Source: a virus. Taken from it: a DNA stretch of 24,116 nt. This document shows positions 14,613 to 23,498 of this stretch, one piece after another. Each line of letters starts with the position of its first letter. Position 1 is the stretch's first letter. The notes beneath the pieces were generated by a model. It made no database searches, was not told where the DNA came from, and was given only the letters and a program-made list of their open reading frames with translations. The DNA is taken from positions 1 to 24,116 of the IMG/VR virus record IMGVR_UViG_3300002835_001072; one strand, 5' to 3'. A program made the position numbers and the translations under genes.

Positions 14613-14799
14613 CGGAGTAGTTATTGATATTAACTGGGGTGCTTTTGAGATAGGCACTTCAGTTTTTATTCCTGCGGTTAACTTATCAAGATTAAACAAA
14701 CAGATGCAAAAGGTTGCAAACAATAAGCAAATGCGAATTAAAGGATTTGATCGGATCGAATCTGGGAAATTAGGTATGCGCTTTTGGCGGATTCTGTAA
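14527..14799 (+). CDS. Small conserved phage protein of unknown function
   Basis: This 90-residue basic protein overlaps the primase-helicase 3' end by 86 bases in another frame. The start ATG ATG at 14527-14532 sits 7 bases behind AAGGG (14515-14519); an internal ATG at 14587 has its purine run too close. The core VVIDINWGAFEIGTSVFIPA, then RLNKQMQKVANNKQMRIKGF and GMRFWRIL, looks like a small folded alpha/beta domain with a basic face and could bind nucleic acid. It is the last + strand gene before the terminator. If the start were at 14587 the overlap would shrink to 26 bases. Confidence 0.65.
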   Translation: MMTEKKKSPQQRNTRPPLRVMREGQICPDGVVIDINWGAFEIGTSVFIPAVNLSRLNKQMQKVANNKQMRIKGFDRIESGKLGMRFWRIL

Positions 14800-14807
14800 T
14801 ATACTTT

Positions 14808-14884
14808 CTAGGCAACTCTCCTGTTGCTAGTTCTCCAGACGTGAGGAACCCCTTGAATCCCCACTTAACCGTGGGGATTTTTTT
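14808..14884 (+). terminator. Intrinsic terminator between the convergent blocks
   Basis: A perfect 9-base-pair stem AATCCCCAC / GTGGGGATT (14856-14864 with 14871-14879, loop TTAACC) is followed directly by five T (14880-14884), the form of a strong intrinsic terminator for the + strand block. A weaker hairpin lies upstream, CTAG-G-CAAC / GTTGCTAG (14808-14830). The T-run overlaps the stop codon of the - strand giant gene (14883-14885). Read from the - strand, the main stem has no following T-run, so it should stop mainly + strand transcripts. Confidence 0.85.
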
Positions 14885-17800
14885 ATCTTCCTTCGTACTC
14901 TCGTAAGTGTTCCTCAATCTCTTTGAGCATTTTGGGACTATAAGCAACACCATTAACCATACGTTTTGTAGTACGCTCTTGAGCCTTGATAGACCGATCC
15001 AGCACGTCGTTAATCGTAGCGGCATTGATCTCTAAACCAGGGTGTTTCTGACCTAATTCAAGCAAGCTATCCCTAATGTCATTCATTTCTTCTTGGTCAC
15101 CTAAGCGACTAGCTACGAAATACTGACGCTTGAGCTTAGACTGCTGGGTATTTACCTGCTTATCAATACCCTTTAGGCGGGAGTTAATCTCCAGCTGACG
15201 AGCATAATCGGCAGGAGCAAAACCAAACGCTTGCGCTGCAATATTCCAAGTATTAACTTCTCCTGTGATTGGATCACCACGGAGAGTGCGGGTCCCTTCG
15301 GTTGCGTAGCGTACACCCTTCATAACGTTGCCAAGTGAAGTAGGCAGGATGTTCTCAATACCACGCTGTACATTACCCTCACGGATCATATTTAAGCCAC
15401 GTTCGACCTTAGATGCCACGCCATAAACAGGACCACCCATCATTTCCATCATAGTCAAGGCAACGGTCTGAGAGTCTTGCTTACCCGAGTCACGAATAAT
15501 CAGGTCACTTAAACCTGTACGACTAGCGATTTCAACGTTGGTTACGTAGTTGAACAAGCCCTTATATGCAAACTCACCCAAAGACTTACGGGTTGCGGTT
15601 TCAAAGTCATCCTCGTCATCGTCTGCAAACAGGTTATATACCATCGCAGCGATACCAAATAAAGGCAGACCTTGTGCACCAGCAAACAATGCTGCAGTGC
15701 CATAAATACCAGCAATCTGACGCATAGCTGCCTTACGTACTTCTGGGTCCTCATTCTTCAAGGCTTCCCGTGCTGTCTTGAACAGCATGTAGTACATCGA
15801 AACGCCGTAGCGCTTAAACATGAACAGTACTTTACCTAAAGAACTTTGTGCGATACGGGGTGCAGAAGCAGCGGCAATACCACCGTTGGTCATCTCAGTT
15901 GTGTAAATAGCGTTATTAGCAGCAAGTTCTTCCTTCTCTAACTGACTTAGTGCCTTCTCAGCTTTAGTAGCCTTGTCGCTATTTAGACGATCCAGTTCTA
16001 AGTTGTAGGCTGCAATCAAAGATACCTGACGGTTAAGACGTTCGCCATGGTGGAATACAAAACCTGATGCGGCATTAACTTTAGATAAAGGATTCTTGCG
16101 GTCATCTACTTCCAAGATGTCATACAGCTGGGAGCGGTTTAGCTGCCCTTGCTCTGAAGCTATACGGGATAAAGTCTTAAGACGGCGTACGCTTGCAGGT
16201 AATTTAGGATCATCAAAGTTGTAGTTGTCCAAGGCTGGCATGGCTTTCTGTTTCGCCATCTGACCTTTAGAGCCAAATACTTCTACTTCCTGCTTGAACC
16301 CGCTGTTTAAATGCACCTTATAAGCGTCGCCAATAGCCTTCATTGTGGATGGCATACCGTATTTACCTGCCAAATAGGGGGTAAGAATCAACGGAACTTG
16401 CGTCAAGTTGATTACGGCGGACGATACGTTAAAGCCAAGAGTCATGTTAAAGCCGAAAGACGTAGCTACTTGTGCCCACTTGTCAACCGTTGGGTTGTTA
16501 ATGTAGGAGATACGCTTCTCAAACTCTTTGACGTACTCGTTAATTACACGATTATCCCGCTGGGCTTCTTCGCCAGTACCCTTACCAACTGATCGTGCGT
16601 AGTCCCGCATTTGGTCGAGAACAGCATTTAACTTAGCGGCATAGCGCATGCTGGCAATCTGATGGGAGGTGCGGTACATCTTCTCACGTAAAGCACGAAC
16701 GGCATCTTTCTTAAAGCCAAGGGTTTCCTTACGCTTTTGGAAGGACTGTGCAAATGAAGTCTCAGGTAATGTGCTGAGGAACAAACGCATTACTTCTTCG
16801 GTAGCTTCTGCAGGAACCTTGTTAAGCTCCATAATCTGCAGAACGCTGTTTACAAACGAGCCAGTTGGCACGCGGCGGTAGTTTAATTCGGACAGGTTAG
16901 AGAACTTTTCTATGTTTGTCGCACCGTCTTTAGCCATCTGAGCAACACTACGTTCCCGCTCTCGCTCGGTTTCAAACGCTTCTACATAGAACTCAGTCTG
17001 CCCGCTAGCATCTTTAGCCGAATACGATACCCAGTACTTACCATAACGTGCTAAAGGGAAGTAGGGGTCAATATTACCTTTTGCGGTCAGACGATCAAAA
17101 ATGTCTCGCTTAATTAACTTGGCTCGGGCTGGGTCAGTAACAGATGCGTCAATACGTTCGCCGATAGACTTTAAAACCTCGTCGTACATGGATTTGTACG
17201 CATCCCGCATACCTGTATAGAGTGCCTTACCACGACCACTCAGCTTATCGTACATCCCTTTTACCCTGTCGTACTCTTTTTGCAATTCAGGGGTTTTGTA
17301 ATCGGTGCGGGCTTTAGTCGGATCGACTTTATTAATAGTGCTCTCGTAGACTACTTCGTTAAACAGGTCTACCTGTGCTGGGCTTTCAGTCTTAGCAAAT
17401 GACTCGGCACGCTCAACTAAAGGCTCAATAGAGCGGTTCATCTTGTACTCAAAGCCGTGGCGCTCATTGACAAGGCGGTCCATTGCGGGCGCTTCTTTCA
17501 GCCCTTTTTGCGAGGCTATATCTGCCAAGGCATTTAACGGTAGGAGCGACAGCATCAAGTTACGGAAGTTACCACCAACCGTATTCTTTAAGAACTCGTG
17601 CACACCGTCAGCACGTTCAGGGGTCATCCCAGGAATTGCCTCAATAGCAGCGCCAAGACGGTCTAATACCGCACCCGCCGTACCTGCGTTAGCCGAAGCA
17701 AACAACGCACCAGCATCACGGAACTCAGGGGCAGGAGATAGAATAGCGGCAATTATGCGGTCTGCTTGGTCGTAAGCGGAATCAAGCGGCTTAGAATCTA

Positions 17801-20800
17801 AACCAATAAGGCGGCGCATAAAGTTAGAAATCGCACGGACAAATTTATCCCATGCCGTGTACTTGCCACCGTTAGGGTTAATAGACTTTAAAACACCAAC
17901 AAATTCTGGATTCGACTGTGCTTCAGCAACGAATTCATCAAGGCTAGTAGAACCGTATGCAGTACCTAAAGACTCTTTAACTGAATCAAATAATTGCTGC
18001 AGCTGACGTGTTAATGGGTTATTGGCATCGTCAAGTACGTGGGATGTAGCGGCGTGACCTGTTTCATGTAACATCACATGGCTGTTCATGCCCGTATTAG
18101 CGTCAATATAGATTGTGTCAGTCTTTGGATCGTAGTAACCAGGAACAGCAACGCCTGCTTCATCTACTAAGTTCTCACGAATAACTACGTTGGTGTCAAC
18201 GTTGGCCTCAGCCAATCGAGTAGCTATACGGGAAACAAACCGATCCGAACTAGCAGCTAATAAAGCTAGTGCCGATTGCAGATCACCCTGACGGATTGCG
18301 CTAATAATAGCTGGGTGTAGTGGCTGACCTATTTGGAATACGGCAGACTCAGTAATCTTCTTTAGACCTGCGTTCTTGATTTCTTCATCAAGGGCTATGC
18401 CTTCACCCCGAGTTACACCCTTAGCGGCACGACGCTCTGCACGGTTTCTAGCACGAGCCAAATCTTCCATCTGAGCGTCAATGTAGCCCTGAATAGTCTC
18501 GTCCATGGCTTTATCTTTAGTGCCAGTCAAGCCATTCATAATAAGAGCCATCAACTGCTTGTCGCTATACGCATCACGGGCACGCTCAAAGCCTCGTACA
18601 AAATCACGGAACTTCTTGTCTGTTTCTTTAGATAAGTTCTTTTCTACCCAGTTAGCAGCAAGACGGGCGTTCTTACCGTTCATACCATTAAAGAATTGTG
18701 CCTCAGAAGTAGACTCGCCTTCGGTGCGGAACTGCTTGGTGTTGAATGCCAAGTCATACGCAATGTTCAGCATGTTATCTACAATACGGGGCATCTTGCT
18801 AAAGTACACCTTAGCAGCTTCAGCGGCAGGGGTTAGTTTGTTGCGAGACTGCAACAACGTGGTTACTTCTAGGTTGTCATCAATATTGGTAACGTCATCT
18901 TTAGCAAAACCCATATAGCCACGGCTAATAAAGCTATTAAAGTCAGTCTTGCTTGGGCGACCTAGCTCTTGAAACTCCGCAGTTCCCTCGGGAGCTTTTT
19001 CTTTTACAGGCTTAGCAACTTTAGGAGCAGCCTGTGTCTTAGGCTTTTGGGTAGTGGCAACTTCAGTAAAAGGCTCAGTAAGCGCAGTAGGTACTGCTTC
19101 AATAATTCCTTCAATACCTCTTTGACGACCTCTCTTAGGAGCTGCTTTTGTTCCTTCAACTTGTGCAAGTTCTTGTACAGGTACTGCTGGCACCTCTGTG
19201 CCCAGTTCCGCAGCGAGTTCAGCTTGGATCGCATTTTGTTCCTCCTGAGTTAATGTACTTGGCTGAACTGCTTCTCCGTCTCTAAGCTCACTAGTAGTGC
19301 TTCCAGCTGGTACCACTCCTTCTTGTCCAAGTTCTCCAGCTCCTGCGGCGGGTTCCTCTCGTACGGGTTCGCTAGGTACTTGAACGCTCTCTCGATCTGC
19401 TTCACTGACAGGTGATTCAGGTTGAACTCTTCCATACTTAACTCCTTTTAAAACACGACCACTAGCACCAAACATTTCTTGTTGTTTAGCTAACGCCCCA
19501 AATGCGTTCATAGCAATGCCCTCTACGGCTTTTTTAGTAGAGTCAGACAAATTAGGGTTAGTTCTTATGTCAGCAAGAACACTTGCTACTTCGGCCTGTT
19601 GCTTAGGTTTAGATACATCTTTGTTAAGAAGTTTTTTATAAAAACCAGACTGCGGTTTGAGACCAGTTCCCTTTAATAAATCAGCATTTATGACTGTACC
19701 GAACTCGGCTGACGCTTCTGGAGGACCCGCTAGTGCTTGGTCAACTGTTGGCTTGGCTTGTTCAAATGCGGTAATGCCAAACATCTCTTGCTGTGCAGGG
19801 GCTAAATCAACTTGAGGTGCACCCAAACCAACTAACTCAGGGTTGCCTAAAGTAGGTTCTACTTTTGGAAGTACTTCACGCCCTACTTGTTCAGCTACTA
19901 CAGGTTCTTGTTTGTATACGCCTGTAGTTGGATCATAGATAATCCCAGGAGCTACTTCTTGCGGTACTTTGTTAGGATCAGTTTCTACTTGTTGAGCAGC
20001 TACTTGTTCTGGTGCTACGGCTTGTTGTTCTTGTTGCTGCTCGGTTAAAACATCTCTAGCGGCAATCTGACGTGCTCGCTCGTCTTTCATGCGTTTAGCT
20101 TCTAACGCACCACCAGGGGCACCGATCGTACCACCACCTATAAAGCCCTTAAGGGATGCGGTAATGATGTTGTCAATATTTTCTTGGGAGAAAAAGGGGT
20201 CTGTGTCCCCAGCGAGTTGCGAGCCAATTAAAGTCAAGGCTTCTTGAGCGGCTTCAGTCAGTGCTTCACCACTTGCGGTACCAAGCACTTGCCCAGCAAA
20301 AGCACGTTTAAAGTTAACTGGAACAAGATCAGACTTGGTTAACATCTCAGCAGCAATACGTTCTTTGCCTTTGGGGCCGAGCTGCTTTAAGATTTTGCTA
20401 GGTAAATAGGTATCTAAAGCACCAACCAAAGAACCAATCGTCAACGCAATACCTGGCTCTAGCGAACCTGTGTTTTCGTATACGCTATTAAATACATCAG
20501 GAATGTTTACACCTAACGATGTGCCCCATAAACCCGTCTGTAAACCAACGTTAGCACCAAGCTCAGTAGCTTTTTGACCTACGGCACCTTGAATAGCACG
20601 GGCGGATAAGCGGTCTTTTAGCTCATCTGCGGCTTCTTTAGTTAATCCTTGTTTAGCTGCGGTCTCAGCAACTTGGGCAGTAATGGCTTTGTCTAGACTT
20701 TTCTTAGCGATAGTCTTACCAGCAACAGTACCAACACCAGCACCCAACATAAACGATGCAATATCAGGACCGATTTCACCTAGTGTTTCTGCAGCAAAAC

Positions 20801-21155
20801 TAAAGGCATCGCCCACACCACCAATATCTTTATACGACTTAAACGCTGTAGGAGTGAGTTCTTCCTGTACCCCCATGCGGTCTTTATACTCTTGTAACTG
20901 CTGTTTAGCGTAATCGTCTTTACCAATAATAGACGCACCTAATGCTGGGATAAGGTCGAATGCCGTACCTTTTAGGCTTTCAATACCACGGCTAAAACCA
21001 CCACCAATAAGCTGTCCAATACCTAGTTCACGAGGATCAAGTAAAGGTTGTTTAGCTTGATTCTGTATGGCCTCTGCCCGAGACATAATTTGATCTTGCG
21101 GCATGTTGTCAGGAAACTGAACAATACCTACTCCAGGAATTTCTACCCGTGGCAT
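14883..21155 (-). CDS. Giant virion-associated polyvalent protein with HEXXH peptidase motif
   Basis: This 2090-residue protein is probably packaged and ejected with the DNA. It opens with VEIPGVGIVQFPDNM, as in many phage internal proteins. Long hydrophobic-helical stretches follow (FMLGAGVGTVAGKTIAKK; GSLVGALDTYLPSKIL), then a low-complexity Pro/Glu/Gln/Ala linker (about 350-780). A zinc peptidase motif HETGH (His1030, Glu1031, His1034) comes next with DEFVAEAQ (Glu1074 or Glu1078 as third ligand). The C-terminal third has NVSSAVINLTQVPLIL (near 1570), FMFKRYGVSMYYMLF and a hydrophobic GTAALFAGAQGLPLFGIAA (near 1820), resembling the C-terminal modules of large polyvalent proteins (LPD38/PLxRFG type, tentative). 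The ATG follows AAGGAGTAGTT. A +1-frame ORF is nested at codons 574-635. Confidence 0.8.
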   Translation of the reverse strand: MPRVEIPGVGIVQFPDNMPQDQIMSRAEAIQNQAKQPLLDPRELGIGQLIGGGFSRGIESLKGTAFDLIPALGASIIGKDDYAKQQLQEYKDRMGVQEELTPTAFKSYKDIGGVGDAFSFAAETLGEIGPDIASFMLGAGVGTVAGKTIAKKSLDKAITAQVAETAAKQGLTKEAADELKDRLSARAIQGAVGQKATELGANVGLQTGLWGTSLGVNIPDVFNSVYENTGSLEPGIALTIGSLVGALDTYLPSKILKQLGPKGKERIAAEMLTKSDLVPVNFKRAFAGQVLGTASGEALTEAAQEALTLIGSQLAGDTDPFFSQENIDNIITASLKGFIGGGTIGAPGGALEAKRMKDERARQIAARDVLTEQQQEQQAVAPEQVAAQQVETDPNKVPQEVAPGIIYDPTTGVYKQEPVVAEQVGREVLPKVEPTLGNPELVGLGAPQVDLAPAQQEMFGITAFEQAKPTVDQALAGPPEASAEFGTVINADLLKGTGLKPQSGFYKKLLNKDVSKPKQQAEVASVLADIRTNPNLSDSTKKAVEGIAMNAFGALAKQQEMFGASGRVLKGVKYGRVQPESPVSEADRESVQVPSEPVREEPAAGAGELGQEGVVPAGSTTSELRDGEAVQPSTLTQEEQNAIQAELAAELGTEVPAVPVQELAQVEGTKAAPKRGRQRGIEGIIEAVPTALTEPFTEVATTQKPKTQAAPKVAKPVKEKAPEGTAEFQELGRPSKTDFNSFISRGYMGFAKDDVTNIDDNLEVTTLLQSRNKLTPAAEAAKVYFSKMPRIVDNMLNIAYDLAFNTKQFRTEGESTSEAQFFNGMNGKNARLAANWVEKNLSKETDKKFRDFVRGFERARDAYSDKQLMALIMNGLTGTKDKAMDETIQGYIDAQMEDLARARNRAERRAAKGVTRGEGIALDEEIKNAGLKKITESAVFQIGQPLHPAIISAIRQGDLQSALALLAASSDRFVSRIATRLAEANVDTNVVIRENLVDEAGVAVPGYYDPKTDTIYIDANTGMNSHVMLHETGHAATSHVLDDANNPLTRQLQQLFDSVKESLGTAYGSTSLDEFVAEAQSNPEFVGVLKSINPNGGKYTAWDKFVRAISNFMRRLIGLDSKPLDSAYDQADRIIAAILSPAPEFRDAGALFASANAGTAGAVLDRLGAAIEAIPGMTPERADGVHEFLKNTVGGNFRNLMLSLLPLNALADIASQKGLKEAPAMDRLVNERHGFEYKMNRSIEPLVERAESFAKTESPAQVDLFNEVVYESTINKVDPTKARTDYKTPELQKEYDRVKGMYDKLSGRGKALYTGMRDAYKSMYDEVLKSIGERIDASVTDPARAKLIKRDIFDRLTAKGNIDPYFPLARYGKYWVSYSAKDASGQTEFYVEAFETERERERSVAQMAKDGATNIEKFSNLSELNYRRVPTGSFVNSVLQIMELNKVPAEATEEVMRLFLSTLPETSFAQSFQKRKETLGFKKDAVRALREKMYRTSHQIASMRYAAKLNAVLDQMRDYARSVGKGTGEEAQRDNRVINEYVKEFEKRISYINNPTVDKWAQVATSFGFNMTLGFNVSSAVINLTQVPLILTPYLAGKYGMPSTMKAIGDAYKVHLNSGFKQEVEVFGSKGQMAKQKAMPALDNYNFDDPKLPASVRRLKTLSRIASEQGQLNRSQLYDILEVDDRKNPLSKVNAASGFVFHHGERLNRQVSLIAAYNLELDRLNSDKATKAEKALSQLEKEELAANNAIYTTEMTNGGIAAASAPRIAQSSLGKVLFMFKRYGVSMYYMLFKTAREALKNEDPEVRKAAMRQIAGIYGTAALFAGAQGLPLFGIAAMVYNLFADDDEDDFETATRKSLGEFAYKGLFNYVTNVEIASRTGLSDLIIRDSGKQDSQTVALTMMEMMGGPVYGVASKVERGLNMIREGNVQRGIENILPTSLGNVMKGVRYATEGTRTLRGDPITGEVNTWNIAAQAFGFAPADYARQLEINSRLKGIDKQVNTQQSKLKRQYFVASRLGDQEEMNDIRDSLLELGQKHPGLEINAATINDVLDRSIKAQERTTKRMVNGVAYSPKMLKEIEEHLREYEGR
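19250..19435 (-). CDS. Small gene nested in the +1 frame of the giant virion gene
   Basis: A 61-codon ORF lies wholly inside the giant gene, in the +1 frame and on the same strand. Its ATG (19435-19433) has a textbook Shine-Dalgarno: AAAAGGAG, six bases upstream. The protein has a balanced composition with Trp, Tyr, His and Phe, unlike the Ala/Glu/Pro linker of the overlapping frame. Visible blocks are MEEFNLNHLSVKQIERAFKY, then ANPYERNPPQEL, KKEWYQLEALLVSL and a C-terminal QVH. I associate the EWxxLxxLLxxL...E...VH form with small phage proteins of unknown function; this is memory, not a search. It would be a soluble helical protein. A chance frame is possible but the ribosome site and composition argue against it. 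Confidence 0.6.
   Translation of the reverse strand: MEEFNLNHLSVKQIERAFKYLANPYERNPPQELENLDKKEWYQLEALLVSLETEKQFSQVH
19441..19449 (-). promoter_or_regulatory. Internal ribosome binding site for the nested gene
   Basis: On the - strand this reads AAAAGGAGT, six bases (TTAAGT) from the nested ATG at 19435. In the giant frame the same bases encode Leu-Lys-Gly-Val codons, so the purine run is not enforced by that protein alone. Confidence 0.6.
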
Positions 21156-21164
21156 AACTACTCC

Positions 21165-23498
21165 TTAGTCTTCTATTGATGCGGCAGTAGGTGATCTTCT
21201 ATTTAATGACCCGTAGAAATTTAACTCGTTCATCATTTCTTTATTTGAGTACTGCTTAAATATATCTAAAGAACGATTGTACGACTCTGTACCAGGTTTG
21301 TACTTAGTTAATCCCGTCCGAACATCTTTTGGTAAAGATGAGAAGAATGGTGCCTGAGTTGGGTTAAGCATGTACCCTTTGTATTCCTGCATAACTTTTT
21401 GTGTAGTTGCAGGGGGAACTGCACCACCTAAACCAGCCGCGCCTCCGATAGGAGCATTAGCACGCGCCGTGTAGTACTTAGCCTGTGCTTTATAAAGTTC
21501 TTCAGAGATACCCAACTTCTTAAGTTCTTGTTTAAGTTCAGCACCTTTAAGGTTGAGTGCAGCAATCTGAGCAATCCGTTTAGCCTCATCACCACGAAGA
21601 CCCCGCATCTCCTCTTGGTAGCCTTGGAGAGCAGGTAAAGCACCTTTAACGTTAGCCGCAGCATATGGGGATGTGCCACTCATAATACCGAGACCCGCTT
21701 GGAGCATAGCCATCAGCCTAGCTTCTTTACGAGCATCTTTGTCACGCTCTCCACCCGCCTTTATATCGCCAATAGTCTGACGAATTAGGTCGTCAATACC
21801 ACTTGCACCCGTATCACTAGCAGGTGCTGCCGCTGGCGCATTCATTATTGATGGTTTAGCTTTAGCAGGAGCATCGGGGAGAATACGAATACCTGTATCG
21901 GGTTTAGCTGTTGGAGCAGCTGGAGTAGGGGCTAAAGCGCTTCTTGAAGAATACCCAGAAAAGAGTTTTTCACCTGTTAATGGGTCAATAACATATTCAT
22001 CTACAACGGGTCTAGCCCGAGTTTCAGAGGTAGCGCTGCTCATATCAAACCCACCCATAGTACTGCCGCCTTCTTGGAAAGCAACAATACCACCACCAGC
22101 ATACTCGGTAGGCAGATTACTTGGGGCATTATCAATACCTTGAAGCTGCTGGGCTTCGGCTAGGATCTGATCCTTAACCGTAGGGGGTGTACCCTGTGCC
22201 ATAGCCGCTTGAGCTTGACGCTCCTTAGTTTCTTGATTCTTCTGCTGCAGTGCAGCCAGACCTACAATGTCGTTAATGACCCCGTTCTTAGTACTACGGT
22301 CGATCATCTGTGTAGAGTACTTCTCAGGATTTAACATTACATCACGAGTAATACCACCACTTGCAAACCCATCTGCCTCATCAAAATCGTCACCATCAGG
22401 ATCAACCGAACCGCCCTTGACATAAGACTTAATGATGCCGCCTTCTTTTTTCATCATGCCATATGCTGCAGCGCCAGTTAAGCCAAGACCGCCTAATTGT
22501 GAAATCGCCGAAGGAGCAGCTTGGTAAGACTGTGTAGTACCTGTTTGCAGTGGTAGACCACGGGTTAAGCCCGACATGAATGCCAACTGCTGCTGTGGGT
22601 ACTGCTGCTGCATAGCGTAGTTCTGAATAGCCTGATTGATCTTTTGTTGCTCGAGTTGCTGTTGTTGTGCACCTGCCTGGGACTGTAAATTAATAATTCC
22701 TTGTTGAGCTGCAAGCTGTTGTCCACCCATCTGACCCAATGCGGTACCTGCACCAACGGCTTGTCCATAACCTTGCAAACCTAAGTTAGCACCATACTGC
22801 TGAGCTTGTTGAGCGGCTTCAAACGCCCTTTGTGTGCCAGTAGCTTGAATCTGACCTAATTGAGTTTGCAGTCCACGGTTTCTTTCTTGTTCTGCTAATA
22901 CCTGACGAGCGCCACCATATGTACCTTGCCGAGCCGAACCCAGATTGGAACCTAAGTTACGGATCTGTGCGTCACGAAACGCTTCTTGTTTCTGCACATC
23001 TACTGCGTTTTGCATGTAAGGCGACATAAACGCTTGTTGTGCAAACGGGTTAGTAGCCATCATGTTGTAGTTCTGACCAGCAGTTAAAGCACCTGCACCG
23101 CCCATAGCTTGAAACCCAGTGCCCACATTAAACTGTCCAGGCATACCAACAGTACCAGCGTTTCTAATAGACTGTTGTTGTAGTGGGCTAAATGGTGCTA
23201 CCGCTGCACTGGCTTGTTCTTGAGCCGTATTAGTAATGTTACCTGCGGCATCTACCGTAGCGCCGTATGGGATATAAGGTTTAAACCCTGATACCGTACC
23301 TGATGGATCATAGTTATAAATCTGTTGCTGGGCAGTGCCAAGCATCGTCTCTACGTAAGGACGGGCATACTCAGGAATATTGGTATTTTGAACTGTAGTT
23401 TGAGTAGGAGCAGATTGCCCGCCACCGCCGCCACCTGTAAACGGTGTGCGTTTTAAGTCCCAAGTCCAACCGCTGTGTTTAGATTTTAAAAAGCTCAT
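21165..23498 (-). CDS. Gly/Gln-rich virion protein (probable internal or ejection protein)
   Basis: This 777-residue protein starts in an ATGA overlap with the acetyltransferase. After a run of six Gly (22-27), IPEYARPYVETML begins a helical region, and SPYMQNAVDVQKQEAFRD (159-176) precedes GSNLGSARQGTYGGARQVL (183-201), a block I recall in marine phage structural proteins. Residues about 225-305 are very Gln-rich and helical. The middle contains short Gly-Gly-Ile patches (MKKEGGIIKSYVKGG; AGGGIVAFQEGG) and an acidic DPDGDDFDEAD. The C-terminal third is Ala/Pro-rich with helices. No enzyme motif is seen. Position before the giant protein and composition suggest a virion component of the ejection apparatus. 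It ends 9 bases before the giant gene's start. Confidence 0.7.
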   Translation of the reverse strand: MSFLKSKHSGWTWDLKRTPFTGGGGGGQSAPTQTTVQNTNIPEYARPYVETMLGTAQQQIYNYDPSGTVSGFKPYIPYGATVDAAGNITNTAQEQASAAVAPFSPLQQQSIRNAGTVGMPGQFNVGTGFQAMGGAGALTAGQNYNMMATNPFAQQAFMSPYMQNAVDVQKQEAFRDAQIRNLGSNLGSARQGTYGGARQVLAEQERNRGLQTQLGQIQATGTQRAFEAAQQAQQYGANLGLQGYGQAVGAGTALGQMGGQQLAAQQGIINLQSQAGAQQQQLEQQKINQAIQNYAMQQQYPQQQLAFMSGLTRGLPLQTGTTQSYQAAPSAISQLGGLGLTGAAAYGMMKKEGGIIKSYVKGGSVDPDGDDFDEADGFASGGITRDVMLNPEKYSTQMIDRSTKNGVINDIVGLAALQQKNQETKERQAQAAMAQGTPPTVKDQILAEAQQLQGIDNAPSNLPTEYAGGGIVAFQEGGSTMGGFDMSSATSETRARPVVDEYVIDPLTGEKLFSGYSSRSALAPTPAAPTAKPDTGIRILPDAPAKAKPSIMNAPAAAPASDTGASGIDDLIRQTIGDIKAGGERDKDARKEARLMAMLQAGLGIMSGTSPYAAANVKGALPALQGYQEEMRGLRGDEAKRIAQIAALNLKGAELKQELKKLGISEELYKAQAKYYTARANAPIGGAAGLGGAVPPATTQKVMQEYKGYMLNPTQAPFFSSLPKDVRTGLTKYKPGTESYNRSLDIFKQYSNKEMMNELNFYGSLNRRSPTAASIED

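Noticed and set aside
17443-17775. 110-codon + strand ORF opposite the giant virion gene
   Set aside because: Ala/Ser/Arg-rich antisense frame of an Ala-rich region; no independent support.
18505-18918. 137-codon + strand ORF opposite the giant virion gene
   Set aside because: It is Ser/Arg/Leu-rich, antisense to a long continuous gene, and has no Shine-Dalgarno that I can see; treated as a shadow.
22565-22768. 67-codon - strand ORF in another frame of the Gln-rich virion protein
   Set aside because: Its Ser/Asn/Gln composition follows directly from frame-shifted CAG/CAA repeats, and unlike the nested ORF at 19250 it looks like low-complexity sequence.
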